Source: Acidobacteriota bacterium
Lineage (GTDB): Bacteria > Acidobacteriota > Aminicenantia > Aminicenantales > Saccharicenantaceae
DNA: 64,000 bases
Reading direction: 5' to 3'
NCBI GenBank assembly: GCA_028749115.1
Contig: JAQURD010000006.1
Location: forward strand, 82,008 to 146,007
The notes beneath the pieces are model-generated. The model was not told where the DNA came from. It searched no databases and was given only the letters and a program-made list of their open reading frames with translations. This document shows, one piece after another, positions 17,303 through 26,998 of the stretch (position 1 is its first letter; each line of letters starts with the position of its first letter). The position numbers and the translations under genes are program-made.

Positions 17303-18095
17303 CTTTAGAGTTCTCTTTATCGGGGATATTGTTGGCCGGCCTGGGCGCCGGGCGCTTAACCGGTTTTTGCCTGACCTAAGAAAAGAATACCGGCCAGATC
17401 TGGTTGTCGCCAACGCAGAAAATGCAGCCGGAGGTATCGGCCTGACCGAGGACATTAGCCGCGAGCTATTATTACAGGTCGATGTTCTAACATCCGGTAA
17501 TCATATCTGGGACAAAAAAGAGGTGTTTAACTTTCTCGAGAAGGAGCCGCGGCTCATCCGGCCCGCCAATTATCCAGAAGGAAATCCCGGACACGGCTAT
17601 TATATCTTCCAGAATGAAGATGGAATAAAAGCTGCCATCCTCAACCTCCAGGGCCGGGTATTTATGGAACCGATAGATTGCCCCTTCCGCCGGGCGGAGA
17701 AAGACCTAGAAAGCATTTTACCTCAGACGCCGGTAGTGATTATTGACTTTCATGCTGAAGCTACTTCGGAAAAGCAGGCTCTGGGCTGGTTCCTTAAGGG
17801 GCGTGTGACGGCCCTTATCGGCACTCATACCCATGTTCAGACGGCTGATGACAGGGTTCTCCCCGGCGGGACAGCCTATATTTCTGATGTCGGCATGGCC
17901 GGAGGCCTGGGTTCAGTCATTGGTATGAAGCCCGAACAGGCCACAAGCCGCTTTTTAACTGGCCGGCCACAAAAGTTCGAGCCAGCTAATGAAGGCTTAA
18001 TCCTGGGTGCAGTCTTGATTGAGATTGACTCATCAAGTGGAAAGGCTTTAAGTATAAAAAGAGAAATGATGATTGAGGATAGCCTTGAAGACTGA
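17292..18095 (+). CDS. ymdB: YmdB-type metallophosphoesterase (TIGR00282 family)
   Basis: A 267-residue calcineurin-like phosphodiesterase. In Bacillus subtilis, YmdB hydrolyses 2',3'-cyclic nucleotides and controls biofilm and motility decisions. Signature segments: [48 protein letters not shown] and [10 protein letters not shown]. All predicted metal ligands are present. It overlaps the rny 3' end by 11 nt, and xseA begins inside its 3' end. The pairing with RNase Y suggests handling of cyclic-phosphate products of RNA decay, but that is inference. Confidence 0.93.
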   Translation: MPDNFRVLFIGDIVGRPGRRALNRFLPDLRKEYRPDLVVANAENAAGGIGLTEDISRELLLQVDVLTSGNHIWDKKEVFNFLEKEPRLIRPANYPEGNPGHGYYIFQNEDGIKAAILNLQGRVFMEPIDCPFRRAEKDLESILPQTPVVIIDFHAEATSEKQALGWFLKGRVTALIGTHTHVQTADDRVLPGGTAYISDVGMAGGLGSVIGMKPEQATSRFLTGRPQKFEPANEGLILGAVLIEIDSSSGKALSIKREMMIEDSLED

Positions 18096-19470
18096 TAACC
18101 TGATCATTCAGGACAGAGTTTATTCAGTCAGTGAGCTGACTAAACTCATTAGTTTTGAACTTAAAAGCTCTTTTCCTTTTGTCTGGGTGGAAGGCGAAAT
18201 TTCCAATTTCAGGCAGCCATCATCAGGGCATTATTATTTCACCCTGAAAGATGATCAGTCTCAAGAAGAAGTTCAGTTAAAGGCTGTTCTTTTTAAACAT
18301 AACGCCTTCAGAATTCAGACAGAGAATAAGAAAAACTCACTCCAGCCAAAATTTGAGTTGAAGAACGGAATGAAAGTTATTTGTGGCGGAGGAATTGCTG
18401 TCTATGAAGCACGCGGCGAGTACCAATTGGTCATCGAAAAACTCGAGCCCCGGGGCAAGGGAGCTCTTCAGCTGGCTTTTGAACAACTCAAAGAAAAGCT
18501 ACGGGCAGAAGGCCTGTTTGATGAAAAATATAAGAAGAAACTTCCTCTTCTGCCCAAAAAAATTGGCATTGTCACTTCCCCGACTGGAGCGGCAATCAGG
18601 GATATTCTCAGGATTCTTGAACGCCGGTTTAACCGCCTTCACCTGATTATCTATCCAACTCTCGTTCAGGGGGAGGGAGCGGCTGAGCAGATAGCCAGCG
18701 GGCTCGATTATTTCAGTCAGAGAGATGATATTGATGTGGTGATCGTTGGCCGGGGTGGCGGTTCAATTGAAGATCTGTGGGCTTTCAATGAAGAGATAGT
18801 AGCCCGGGCTATTTTTAATTGTATGAAAACTAAACCGGTGATCTCAGCCGTCGGTCATGAAATCGACTTTACCATAGCTGATTTCGTCGCCGACATCAGA
18901 GCTTCGACTCCTTCAGTGGCCGCCGAAATGGTCGTGGCTAAGGAAGAAGAATTCAGGAATAAAATCGAACAGTTAGTCAGCCGGCTCAGCCAGGCTGAAA
19001 AATACCTGCTGGAAATCAAAAGAAACCGGGTTAACCTACTGGCTGAAGAATACATCTACCGGGATTTCCAGTTGAGGCTGCTGAACCTGGCCCAGCGGGT
19101 TGATGACCTCAAGGCCCGGTCAGTGCGAGCCATGCTCGAAGAAAAAAGGCGGGTGGGCGAAAACCGGTCGAGAGCCGAAGCCCTGGCAGAAAAGCTTAAG
19201 CATCTAATGGAGCTGAGGATAAAAGATCATGAGTCAAAATGGGAAAGGCTGGTTTCTTCTCTTTCCAACCTTTCACCTTTGAACATCCTGAAGAAAGGAT
19301 ATACAATTTGCTGGAAAGCCGGCGGCCTGATGCCTGTAGGAAAAGCAACCGAAGTTGAAGCCGGCGATGATATCATTGTTTCTTTTTACCGCGGGCAGAT
19401 TAACTGTCAGGTAAAAGATATAGAGCCCGGAATCAAAATAGAATCAAGATTCGTCAAGGAGACAAAATGA
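18085..19470 (+). CDS. xseA: Exodeoxyribonuclease VII large subunit
   Basis: The catalytic subunit of the single-strand-specific exonuclease ExoVII. An N-terminal OB-fold (VWVEGEISNFRQPSSGHYYF) precedes the nuclease core with GIVTSPTGAAIRDIL, VGRGGGSIEDLWAFNEE and VGHEIDFTIADFVADIRA. A long helical C-terminus follows. I place the start at TTG 18085 because GAGGA lies 5 nt upstream, giving 461 residues; TTG at 18073 is a possible alternative. The start overlaps ymdB by 11 nt, and the stop overlaps xseB by 4 nt. Confidence 0.94.
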   Translation: MKTDNLIIQDRVYSVSELTKLISFELKSSFPFVWVEGEISNFRQPSSGHYYFTLKDDQSQEEVQLKAVLFKHNAFRIQTENKKNSLQPKFELKNGMKVICGGGIAVYEARGEYQLVIEKLEPRGKGALQLAFEQLKEKLRAEGLFDEKYKKKLPLLPKKIGIVTSPTGAAIRDILRILERRFNRLHLIIYPTLVQGEGAAEQIASGLDYFSQRDDIDVVIVGRGGGSIEDLWAFNEEIVARAIFNCMKTKPVISAVGHEIDFTIADFVADIRASTPSVAAEMVVAKEEEFRNKIEQLVSRLSQAEKYLLEIKRNRVNLLAEEYIYRDFQLRLLNLAQRVDDLKARSVRAMLEEKRRVGENRSRAEALAEKLKHLMELRIKDHESKWERLVSSLSNLSPLNILKKGYTICWKAGGLMPVGKATEVEAGDDIIVSFYRGQINCQVKDIEPGIKIESRFVKETK

Positions 19471-19766
19471 ATACTAAAGGTCGGGAAATGAATTTTGAAA
19501 AAGCCCTGAGTGAGCTCGAGCAGATTGTTAACAGGCTGGAAAAAGGAGGCCTGGCCTTAAATGAATCACTGGCCCTGTTTGAAAAGGGCATAAAGTTGGC
19601 CCGGTTTTTGAGATCAGAGCTGGACAAAGCCGAGAAAAAAATTGAAATTTTAATAAAAGATGAAACGGGAGAGCTGAAAGCCCGGGAATTTGAACCTGAG
19701 GAACTGGAAGCCGATTTAAGCCAGGAAGAACCAGAGGAAGAATCTGGCGAGGAAAATCAGAAATAA
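19467..19766 (+). CDS. xseB: Exodeoxyribonuclease VII small subunit
   Basis: A 99-residue helical protein that binds the XseA stalk. The family core is FEKALSELEQIVNRLEKGGL followed by LNESLALFEKGIKLARFL. A strongly acidic tail (about 75-99, Glu-rich) extends past the usual end. AAGGAG 5 nt upstream supports ATG 19467 over an ATG seven codons in. It sits between xseA and ispA, the common order xseA-xseB-ispA-dxs. Confidence 0.93.
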   Translation: MNTKGREMNFEKALSELEQIVNRLEKGGLALNESLALFEKGIKLARFLRSELDKAEKKIEILIKDETGELKAREFEPEELEADLSQEEPEEESGEENQK

Positions 19767-19797
19767 ACATGGAAGATTTCCTCCCCAGAAAATAATC

Positions 19798-20655
19798 ATG
19801 GAACCAAGGGATTACCTCCGGAAGAAAAAAGTCAGCCTTGAGCAGGCTCTATCTGGCTATTTAGCCGCTGAGGATTCAAAGGTTTTTGCCGCCATGCGCT
19901 ATGCTGTTTTCTCCGGCGGTAAGAGAATCCGTCCACTTTTGCTGCTAACTTCTGGTGAATATTTCGGTTTAAGGGAAGAGATTTTGATGCCCTATGCCTG
20001 TGCTATCGAATTTATCCATAATTATTCCCTTACTCATGACGATTTACCGGCTATGGACAATGATGATATCCGGCGGGGGCAACCGACCTGTCATAAAAAA
20101 TTCGGTGAAGCTCTTGCCCTGCTGGCCGGTGATGGCCTGTTGACCTTAGCTTTTGAAATTTTATCAGCCGCCCCATGGCCAGTGGGAGGGCCCAGGCTAA
20201 AAGAAGAAGTCTGTCAGGACATCGCCCGGGCAGCGGGAGCGGCCGGAATGGTTGCCGGTCAGTGGCTCGACCTGAGTTTTGCCCCCCGGGCGACAGACAT
20301 CTCCGCTTATCTGCAGCTGGCCCAAAAAAAGACAGCCGGGCTAATCAGGGTATCTGTGACCGCAGGAGCCAGGCTGGCTGGAGCCAGTCTCATAAGTATC
20401 AAGGCTCTCAACAGCTATGGAATAAACTTCGGGCTGGCCTGGCAATTAAAAGATGACCTGGAGGATGCCGGACAAGATATGCCTTCCACTGGTTGTCCCC
20501 GTCCTAACCTGGCTAGGAAGCTCGGAGCGAAGAAGGCTAAAGAACAGGTAAATTTATGGTTGAGCCAGGCAATTGAAGTTCTCAGGAAAGCTGATATAAA
20601 TTCAAGGGTGCTGGAACATTTAGCCCGGCAGCTTGAATTTAAAGATGGTAAATGA
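19798..20655 (+). CDS. ispA: Polyprenyl (farnesyl/geranylgeranyl) diphosphate synthase
   Basis: An all-alpha prenyltransferase that condenses isopentenyl diphosphate with allylic diphosphates in isoprenoid synthesis. It has 285 residues, GGKRIRPLLLL near the start, the first aspartate-rich motif HDDLPAMDNDDIRRG and a second, weaker one QLKDDLEDAG near residue 220. The DDLPAMDNDD spelling is typical of bacterial IspA. Chain length cannot be fixed from sequence alone. Its last 4 nt overlap dxs, linking it to the MEP-pathway gene that supplies its substrates. Confidence 0.93.
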   Translation: MEPRDYLRKKKVSLEQALSGYLAAEDSKVFAAMRYAVFSGGKRIRPLLLLTSGEYFGLREEILMPYACAIEFIHNYSLTHDDLPAMDNDDIRRGQPTCHKKFGEALALLAGDGLLTLAFEILSAAPWPVGGPRLKEEVCQDIARAAGAAGMVAGQWLDLSFAPRATDISAYLQLAQKKTAGLIRVSVTAGARLAGASLISIKALNSYGINFGLAWQLKDDLEDAGQDMPSTGCPRPNLARKLGAKKAKEQVNLWLSQAIEVLRKADINSRVLEHLARQLEFKDGK

Positions 20656-22535
20656 TCATGAGTCAGGAAAAATTTCTGCCCGGGATAAATTCCCCTCAAG
20701 ACCTGAAAAAGCTTACACTTGATGAATTAAAGCAATTAGCTTCAGAAATCAGATCAAAAATTATTGAGACTGTTGCCAGGAATGGCGGCCATCTGGCCTC
20801 AAATCTGGGGGCAGTTGAGCTAACACTTGCCCTTCATTACGTCTTTGATTCGCCTCAGGACAAGATTATCTGGGATGTCGGGCATCAGTGTTATGCACAT
20901 AAGCTTATTACTGGCCGGCAAGAAGCCTTCAGCCGGTTACGTCAGTTAGGAGGTTTGCTGGGTTACCCCAGCCGGGAAGAAAGCGAGCATGACATTTATA
21001 ATACCGGTCATGCCTCGACGGCCCTGTCGGCTGCCCTCGGACTGGCTGTGGCCAGAGATAAAATGGGCGAAGATTATGAGGTCATTGCTGTCGTTGGCGA
21101 TGGCAGCCTGACCGGTGGGGCAGCTTATGAGGCCTTAAATCAAATTGGACATCTTTACGAGAAATTGATTATTATTTTAAACTATAACGAAATGAGCATT
21201 TCAGCCAGCGTGGGAGCTCTTTCCAGCTATCTCTCCTACCTGGTTTCGGGCCAGCCTTTTCTAAAGATGAAAGAGCAGACCAAATCAGTCCTGAGATCAA
21301 TACCAAAAATCGGCCGGCCTTTAATAAAAGCTGCCCGGGCTTTTGAAGATCTGATTAAAAAGACTTTTTTCCCCGGTATCTTTTTTGAAGAGCTGGGGAT
21401 CCGTTATGTCGGCCCTATTCACGGACATAGCCTTCACTCTTTGATTGAAGCTTTTGAAAATGCCAGAAATTATCCTGGCCCGGTGCTGGTGCACTGTGTT
21501 ACCCAGAAGGGCAAGGGTTACCGGCCGGCACAGTTCGACCCGGAAAAGTTTCACAGCGCACCACCTTTTAATATCAATACCGGTTTGCCGGTTAACCAGG
21601 AAAACGGTCTAACTTTTTCCCGGACTTTCGGAGAAACAATAGCTGACCTGGCCAGACATGATGATTCCATTATTGCCATCACCGCCGCTATGACCGATGG
21701 AACAGGACTTAACAAATTTGCGGCCGAACACCCCGACCGGTTTTTTGATGTGGCCATAGCTGAGCAGCATGCAGTTAATTTCGCCGCTGGCCTGGCTATT
21801 TCTGGTCTTAAGCCGGTAGTTGCCATTTATTCTACTTTTCTCCAGCGGGCTTATGATCAGATTTTCCATGATGTTTGTCTGATGGATCTGCCAGTGGTTT
21901 TTGCCCTTGACCGGGCAGGCATAGTCGGTGAAGACGGGCCAACTCATCAGGGAATCAATGATATTGCTTATCTCAGGCATATGCCGAATATGATTCTAAT
22001 GGCTCCCAAAGATGAAAATGAACTTCGCCAGATGGTTTATTCAGCCTTCCAGTATGGTCATCCAGTAGCCATAAGATTCCCTAAAGGGAAGGGCTTCGGA
22101 GTTAAGCCCGATAGCGAATTCAGTTTCATCCAGCCGGGGAAAGCAGAACTATTGAAACCCGGCCAGGATCTGATTATTGTTTATGGCCATTTAGTCAATA
22201 CGGCTCTTGAGGTAGCCCGGCGACTGGAAGAAAAGGGCATTTCTTTAGCCGTCATCAATGCCCGCTTTGCCCGGCCACTCGATGAAAATCTGATTATCAG
22301 CCAGGCACAAAAAGCGAAAACAATTTTTACCTTGGAAGAGGGCATACTTGAAGGAGGCTTTGGCAGTGCCGTCAGGGAACTGCTTGATCGTGGCGGAGTT
22401 TATCAGGTGAGATTCAAGAGTTTTGGCCTGCCGTCAGCCCTTTATCCCCTGGGAAAGCCAGAAGAAATAAGGAAACTTCTGAGACTCGATGCTGATAGCC
22501 TGGTTGAAGACATAAGCCTTTTTTATTCCAGGTGA
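20652..22535 (+). CDS. dxs: 1-deoxy-D-xylulose-5-phosphate synthase
   Basis: A thiamine-diphosphate enzyme joining pyruvate and glyceraldehyde 3-phosphate in the first step of the MEP isoprenoid pathway. The 627-residue length is standard. Motifs: WDVGHQCYAHKLITG, the ThDP/Mg site VVGDGSLTGGAAYEALN, EELGIRYVGPIHGH, the catalytic Glu region AEQHAVNFAAGLA and DRAGIVGEDGPTHQG. The start ATG overlaps ispA by 4 nt, and the stop overlaps the tlyA start by 4 nt. Confidence 0.97.
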   Translation: MIMSQEKFLPGINSPQDLKKLTLDELKQLASEIRSKIIETVARNGGHLASNLGAVELTLALHYVFDSPQDKIIWDVGHQCYAHKLITGRQEAFSRLRQLGGLLGYPSREESEHDIYNTGHASTALSAALGLAVARDKMGEDYEVIAVVGDGSLTGGAAYEALNQIGHLYEKLIIILNYNEMSISASVGALSSYLSYLVSGQPFLKMKEQTKSVLRSIPKIGRPLIKAARAFEDLIKKTFFPGIFFEELGIRYVGPIHGHSLHSLIEAFENARNYPGPVLVHCVTQKGKGYRPAQFDPEKFHSAPPFNINTGLPVNQENGLTFSRTFGETIADLARHDDSIIAITAAMTDGTGLNKFAAEHPDRFFDVAIAEQHAVNFAAGLAISGLKPVVAIYSTFLQRAYDQIFHDVCLMDLPVVFALDRAGIVGEDGPTHQGINDIAYLRHMPNMILMAPKDENELRQMVYSAFQYGHPVAIRFPKGKGFGVKPDSEFSFIQPGKAELLKPGQDLIIVYGHLVNTALEVARRLEEKGISLAVINARFARPLDENLIISQAQKAKTIFTLEEGILEGGFGSAVRELLDRGGVYQVRFKSFGLPSALYPLGKPEEIRKLLRLDADSLVEDISLFYSR

Positions 22536-23359
22536 AAGAAAGCCTGTCACACAATGAAATGAAAAAAATCAGACTTGATCTTCTCCTGATCCAGAGAGGA
22601 TTCGTCCCCAGCCGGCAGAAAGCTCAGGGTTTAATTATTTCCGGTCAGGTGAAAGTAGATGGCCAGATAGTTCTTAAGTCCGGGGCACTTATTAGCCCTG
22701 ATTCAACTCTGACCATTCGGCCATCTTTCCCTTATGTGAGCCGGGCCGGTGCTAAACTGGCCAGAGCACTTCAAACTTTCCCGGTAAAAGTTTCAGGTGT
22801 TGTGGCTCTTGATATTGGCTCATCAACTGGCGGTTTTACTGATTGCCTTCTTCAGGCAGGAGCCAGGAAGGTCTATGCTGTTGACGTTAATATCAAACAG
22901 CTTGACTGGAAACTTACCCGCGATCCACGGGTCGTAACGATTGAGAAGAATGCCCGTTATCTCGATCCTTCTGACCTGCCAGAAAACCCGGAGCTGGTGG
23001 TAATGGATGTTTCCTTCATCTCCATCCTCAAAATCTTGCCGGCCGTGCGGAATATTATCAAAGAGGGAGATCTGATTGTCTTGATTAAACCACAGTTTGA
23101 AGCCAGTCGAAATCAGGTAGGCAAAAAGGGTATAATCAAGGACAGAGAAACTCATCGTCAGATACTTGAGCAGGTGCTGGAGGGAGCAGCCGCCTTCGGT
23201 TTTAAGTTGAAAGGGTTGACACCCAGCCCGATTCTCGGACAGAAAGGCAACCAGGAATTTCTCGCCTGGCTAAAACCGGCAACAGAAAATTTAAGGCAGA
23301 ATGATTTAAAGAAGATTGTTCAGGAGATGTTAGCTAATGGACAGGAAGAAAAAAATTAA
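22532..23359 (+). CDS. tlyA: TlyA-family rRNA 2'-O-methyltransferase
   Basis: A 275-residue protein with an N-terminal S4 RNA-binding domain (RLDLLLIQRGFVPSRQKAQG) and an FtsJ-like SAM methyltransferase domain (VALDIGSSTGGFTDCLLQAG, VMDVSFISILKILP, LIKPQFEASR). TlyA enzymes methylate riboses in 16S and 23S rRNA; hemolysin is an older name. GTG 22532 overlaps dxs by 4 nt, the pattern of this operon. ATG 22559 (MKKIRLDLLL) is a plausible alternative start. The 3' end overlaps nadK by 23 nt. Confidence 0.93.
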   Translation: MKESLSHNEMKKIRLDLLLIQRGFVPSRQKAQGLIISGQVKVDGQIVLKSGALISPDSTLTIRPSFPYVSRAGAKLARALQTFPVKVSGVVALDIGSSTGGFTDCLLQAGARKVYAVDVNIKQLDWKLTRDPRVVTIEKNARYLDPSDLPENPELVVMDVSFISILKILPAVRNIIKEGDLIVLIKPQFEASRNQVGKKGIIKDRETHRQILEQVLEGAAAFGFKLKGLTPSPILGQKGNQEFLAWLKPATENLRQNDLKKIVQEMLANGQEEKN

Positions 23360-24194
23360 AAAGATCGGAATTGCTATTAAGCCGCATGCCCCAGGTATAG
23401 AAAAGATTCTGAAGGAGCTCATGTCCTACCTTGAGCGGCAGGGAATTGAGTGCCTGCTGGAAGAGGTAGCTGCCCGTAAGATGAATCTGCCAGGTGGCTT
23501 TCCTCGTGAAAAACTTCCCGGATTAAGTCAGGCCTTAATAATTCTTGGAGGCGATGGAACCCTGCTCAGCCTGGCGGCGGCGGCGGCCAGGGCAGACATT
23601 CCAGTTATTGGCCTCAATCTTGGCCGGCTTGGCTTTTTAACTGAAATTCCAGTGGATGAAGCTTTACCTGTGCTTGAAGCCTTTCTAAAAGATAAGAATG
23701 GTTTTATCAGTCAGCGGACTCTGCTTGAGGTTAATTATAAAGATCAGACTGATCTTTGCTTGAATGACATTGTTTTGAATAAAGGGGCTTTAGCCAGGAT
23801 GATTGAGCTGTTGATTTTTATCAATGGCCAGGAAGTTACCAGGTTAAAAGGAGATGGTTTAATTTTATCAAGTCCAACTGGCTCTACTGCTTATTCTCTT
23901 TCTGCTGGGGGACCAATTGTCCATCCTGGAATTGAAACGATTATTCTGACTCCTATCTGCCCTCATACTCTGTCTTTCCGGCCTTTGCTTATTCCGGCCA
24001 ATTCTAATATCAAGATCAAATTATTAACGCCTGAAGAAAAAGTTTATCTAACCATAGACGGACAAAGAGGACAGGCTCTGGATAAGAATGAAATAATTGA
24101 AGTCAAAAAATCAGCCCTGGAGCTAAAGCTGGTTACTTCTCCCTGGCGCAACTATTATAATCTGGTTAAGGAAAAACTCGGCTGGGCTGAATAA
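23337..24194 (+). CDS. nadK: NAD kinase
   Basis: It phosphorylates NAD to NADP. The 285-residue protein carries the catalytic GGDGTLL motif, the NAD-site segment NLGRLGFLTEI, LNDIVLNKG and the conserved DGLILSSPTGSTAYSLSAGG. Length and motif order are complete. The start lies inside the end of tlyA, a common neighbour in other genomes, so translation is probably coupled. A 46-76-nt gap separates it from glgA. Confidence 0.96.
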   Translation: MDRKKKIKKIGIAIKPHAPGIEKILKELMSYLERQGIECLLEEVAARKMNLPGGFPREKLPGLSQALIILGGDGTLLSLAAAAARADIPVIGLNLGRLGFLTEIPVDEALPVLEAFLKDKNGFISQRTLLEVNYKDQTDLCLNDIVLNKGALARMIELLIFINGQEVTRLKGDGLILSSPTGSTAYSLSAGGPIVHPGIETIILTPICPHTLSFRPLLIPANSNIKIKLLTPEEKVYLTIDGQRGQALDKNEIIEVKKSALELKLVTSPWRNYYNLVKEKLGWAE

Positions 24195-24270
24195 AAGCCT
24201 CCGGCCAGCAGTCATGTCAATAAACCTGTTAGTTTGATTTTTGGGTATAAGACAGCTATTATTTTTACTT

Positions 24271-25737
24271 ATGGGAAAAATGCTGAAATTAGCTCTTCTG
24301 ACCCCTGAGCTTTCTCCTTATGCCCGTTCAGGCGAGCTAGCTGAAGCTACTGCTGGGCTGGCCAGGCACCTGGCCCGGGCAGGGCATAAAGTGGCTGTTT
24401 TCCTGCCCTATTACCGCCGGCCTGAAGTTGAATCTCTCAGCAAAAAAGCCTTTGGCCCTGAACTGCTGGTCCCCATCGGGTCTAAGAAACTTCAGACCAC
24501 CGTCTTTAAAGCTGAAACCGACAAATATGACCTTTACCTTATTGATCAGCCAAAATATTTCCACCGGGATTATATCTACGGATCACCTAAAGGCGATTAT
24601 CTCGATAATGACGAAAGATTTATCTTTTTTAACCGGGCTGTCTGTGAATTTCTGGCTGCCTCCAGAATAAGACTGGATGTCATTCACTGTCATAACTGGG
24701 CGGCGGCGGTTGCTCCTCTCTTTCTAAAGTCTATCTTTCAAAAAAGAGCTAACCTGAAAAAGTCTGCCACTCTTCTGACTATTCATAATTTTTCCTATCA
24801 GGGAGAATTCCAGGCTGAATCTCTCGGACTGACCGGGCTAAGCTGGAACTACCTCAACTCTCATCAGTTAGCCTTTAGAGGGAAATTTAATTTTCTCAAG
24901 GCTGGGATTATTTTTTCTGAAGTGGTTAATACAGTTAGTGCCACTTACCGGGATGAAGTCTTAAAGGATCATCAGGATGTCAGCCAATTCTTTACAAAAA
25001 GGAACAAACCCCTTTATGGCCTTAGAAACGGTTTAGACACTGAAGAATGGAATCCGGCCGCTGACCCCTTGATTCCGGCTAACTTTTCTGCCACTGATTT
25101 AAGCGGAAAAAAGACGTGTAAAAGACAGTTGATTAAAGAATTTGGACTCCAGCTTGATGAATCAAGGCCATTATTAGCGGTGGTGGGTTACCTGACAAGA
25201 TTAAAAGGCATAGAACTTATAATTGAAGCCATGAACGATCTTCTGGATCTGGATGGCGGATTAGTAGTAGCCGGACAGGGTAATGAAATTTATGAACAGG
25301 CTCTGCTCAAGCTCCAGGATATTCACCGGGGGAAGCTGGGCGTGCAACTCGATTTAAGCCCGGGTCTTTTTCACCGGGTAATAGCTGGAGCTGATCTGTT
25401 ACTGATGCCTTCGATAGAAGAGCCCTGCGGGCTGACTCTCATGCAGGCTTTAAGATATGGAACAGTGCCGGTAGCCAGGGCAGTCGGCGGTTTGCGGGAA
25501 TCGATGGAGCCTTTTTCTCCTGCTGATAACTCCGGTTATAGTTTTGCTTTCGAAGACTATTCTGTGTCTGCCTTTTTAAATAAAGTGCGGGAGGCACTGC
25601 TATTTCATGAGCAGTCTGAAGTCTGGAAGGCAATTATTTCCCGGTGTTTATATCAGAACAACTCCTGGACAAGAGTTATTTCTCAATATGAAAACCTTTA
25701 TGAAAAGGCTATCAGGCTAAAAAGGAGGTCAGAATGA
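24271..25737 (+). CDS. glgA: GT5-family glycogen/starch synthase-like glycosyltransferase
   Basis: A GT-B glycosyltransferase of the glycogen synthase family, transferring glucose from a nucleotide sugar to an alpha-1,4-glucan. The C-terminal signature PSIEEPCGLTLMQALRYGTVPVARAVGGL is spread over residues 385-415 and contains EPCGLT. RNGLDTEEWNP and VVGYLTRLKGI are also typical. The N-terminal KxGGL nucleotide-sugar loop of classical GlgA reads ARSGELAEA here, with the usual Lys replaced by Arg, so donor preference may differ. Starts at ATG 24271 or 24280; a TTG at 24241 is less likely. The stop overlaps trxA by 4 nt. Confidence 0.85.
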   Translation: MGKMLKLALLTPELSPYARSGELAEATAGLARHLARAGHKVAVFLPYYRRPEVESLSKKAFGPELLVPIGSKKLQTTVFKAETDKYDLYLIDQPKYFHRDYIYGSPKGDYLDNDERFIFFNRAVCEFLAASRIRLDVIHCHNWAAAVAPLFLKSIFQKRANLKKSATLLTIHNFSYQGEFQAESLGLTGLSWNYLNSHQLAFRGKFNFLKAGIIFSEVVNTVSATYRDEVLKDHQDVSQFFTKRNKPLYGLRNGLDTEEWNPAADPLIPANFSATDLSGKKTCKRQLIKEFGLQLDESRPLLAVVGYLTRLKGIELIIEAMNDLLDLDGGLVVAGQGNEIYEQALLKLQDIHRGKLGVQLDLSPGLFHRVIAGADLLLMPSIEEPCGLTLMQALRYGTVPVARAVGGLRESMEPFSPADNSGYSFAFEDYSVSAFLNKVREALLFHEQSEVWKAIISRCLYQNNSWTRVISQYENLYEKAIRLKRRSE

Positions 25738-26069
25738 ACAGCCATATCGTTCAGGCCAATGAGAGCAATTTCGAGCAGGAAGTGCTGAAATCAAATTTGC
25801 CAGTGCTGGTGGATTTCTGGGCACCGTGGTGCGGGCCCTGTCAAATAGTCTCTCCCGTCATAGAGGAACTGGCTGATAGTTATCAGGGCAAATTAAAGGT
25901 GGCTAAAATTAATGTAGATGAGAATTCAAATCTTTCCAGTCGCTATCAGATCCTGAGCATCCCAACCGTGATTCTGTTCAAAAACGGGCAGCCGGTTGAC
26001 TCACTCACCGGGGCTTCACCTAAATCAAAACTGGATAATTTCTTATCACGTCATTTCCAGCCGGAATGA
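25734..26069 (+). CDS. trxA: Thioredoxin
   Basis: A 111-residue cytoplasmic disulfide reductase. The active site WAPWCGPC is intact, and the cis-proline loop reads SIPTVILFKNGQ. There is no signal peptide. AAGGAGG precedes the ATG, which overlaps glgA by 4 nt. It is the last gene of the long rny-led block: its stop is only 13 nt from the stop of the convergent yihY gene. Confidence 0.97.
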   Translation: MNSHIVQANESNFEQEVLKSNLPVLVDFWAPWCGPCQIVSPVIEELADSYQGKLKVAKINVDENSNLSSRYQILSIPTVILFKNGQPVDSLTGASPKSKLDNFLSRHFQPE

Positions 26070-26082
26070 GATAAAAAGCAGA

Positions 26083-26970
26083 TTATTCTGGCGGGTGGTG
26101 ATAATGGCCGGTAGCTTCAAGATGTTCATTCAGTATAGCAGCTAATTCAGCTCCCCAGAGTAAAATCACCAGAGAAGATGAAATCCAGAGAAGGAAAAAA
26201 ATCACAGAAGTCAGTGTGCCCGCCAGGACCTTGGAAAGAACCATCCCAACAGCTGAGAAATGAATAGCATAAAAAGCAAAACCTCTTTTAAATAGCTCCC
26301 AGAAAAAGGCAGTAATGGCTGCTCCCACCAGGGCACTGCGGGTATGCACTCTAACCTCAGGGATAAATTTATAAATGACAAAGATCATTAAAAAAGTTAA
26401 GCCAAAAGGCAGAAGATACTGGAATAAAAAGTTGTTCAGAACACTGATCACCTGCGGGTTAATAAAGCCGGAGAAAACCGGGCTTTGATGGATTAACTGC
26501 TGGAGGGCAATCCAGACAGCCGTAATTGACAAAGACAAAAGTAAAAAAATACCGACCAGAAGCATAACGGTATACTCAATCAGCCGATTATAAACAAAAG
26601 AATGATGATATTTTGCCCGGAATATTCTATTAATCGTAGAAATCAGATTGGAAAACAGAAAAGAAGCAGCAATAAGGGAACCAATAATCCCGAACCAGCC
26701 AAGATTAGTCAGGCTCCCGCCAAGGGCCTGAAGCCTTTTGAAAAAGGCCGGATCCATTTGAGCAAAAAATTCATCCGTAAAAATATTCAGACTGCGGAAA
26801 ATAAGTTGCGGATTGCCAAGAATTTTTGCACCGAGAAAAGCAAAAAGAGCAATTAGAGGGACAAGGCAAAGCAGTGAAAAATAAGAAATAACAATGGAGG
26901 CGGTAAAGCAGCGGTCCTCATTAAACCTCTTCCATGAGGTTAATAGGATCTTAATTAAGTTAGTTGCCAT
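26083..26970 (-). CDS. YihY/BrkB family integral membrane protein
   Basis: A 295-residue inner-membrane protein with about six hydrophobic segments. Family features include FTASIVISYFSLLCLVPLIAL near the N-terminus, the central FIPEVRVHTRSALVGA and a C-terminal FLLWISSSLVILLWGAELAA. Members were once called ribonuclease BN, which is now known to be wrong; some may be transporters, but the function is unsettled. It lies downstream of the F0 genes on the same strand, 28 nt beyond atpE, and may share their transcript. Confidence 0.88.
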   Translation of the reverse strand: MATNLIKILLTSWKRFNEDRCFTASIVISYFSLLCLVPLIALFAFLGAKILGNPQLIFRSLNIFTDEFFAQMDPAFFKRLQALGGSLTNLGWFGIIGSLIAASFLFSNLISTINRIFRAKYHHSFVYNRLIEYTVMLLVGIFLLLSLSITAVWIALQQLIHQSPVFSGFINPQVISVLNNFLFQYLLPFGLTFLMIFVIYKFIPEVRVHTRSALVGAAITAFFWELFKRGFAFYAIHFSAVGMVLSKVLAGTLTSVIFFLLWISSSLVILLWGAELAAILNEHLEATGHYHHPPE

Positions 26971-26998
26971 CTATCAGGTCAACAGGATAAAAGCTTGA

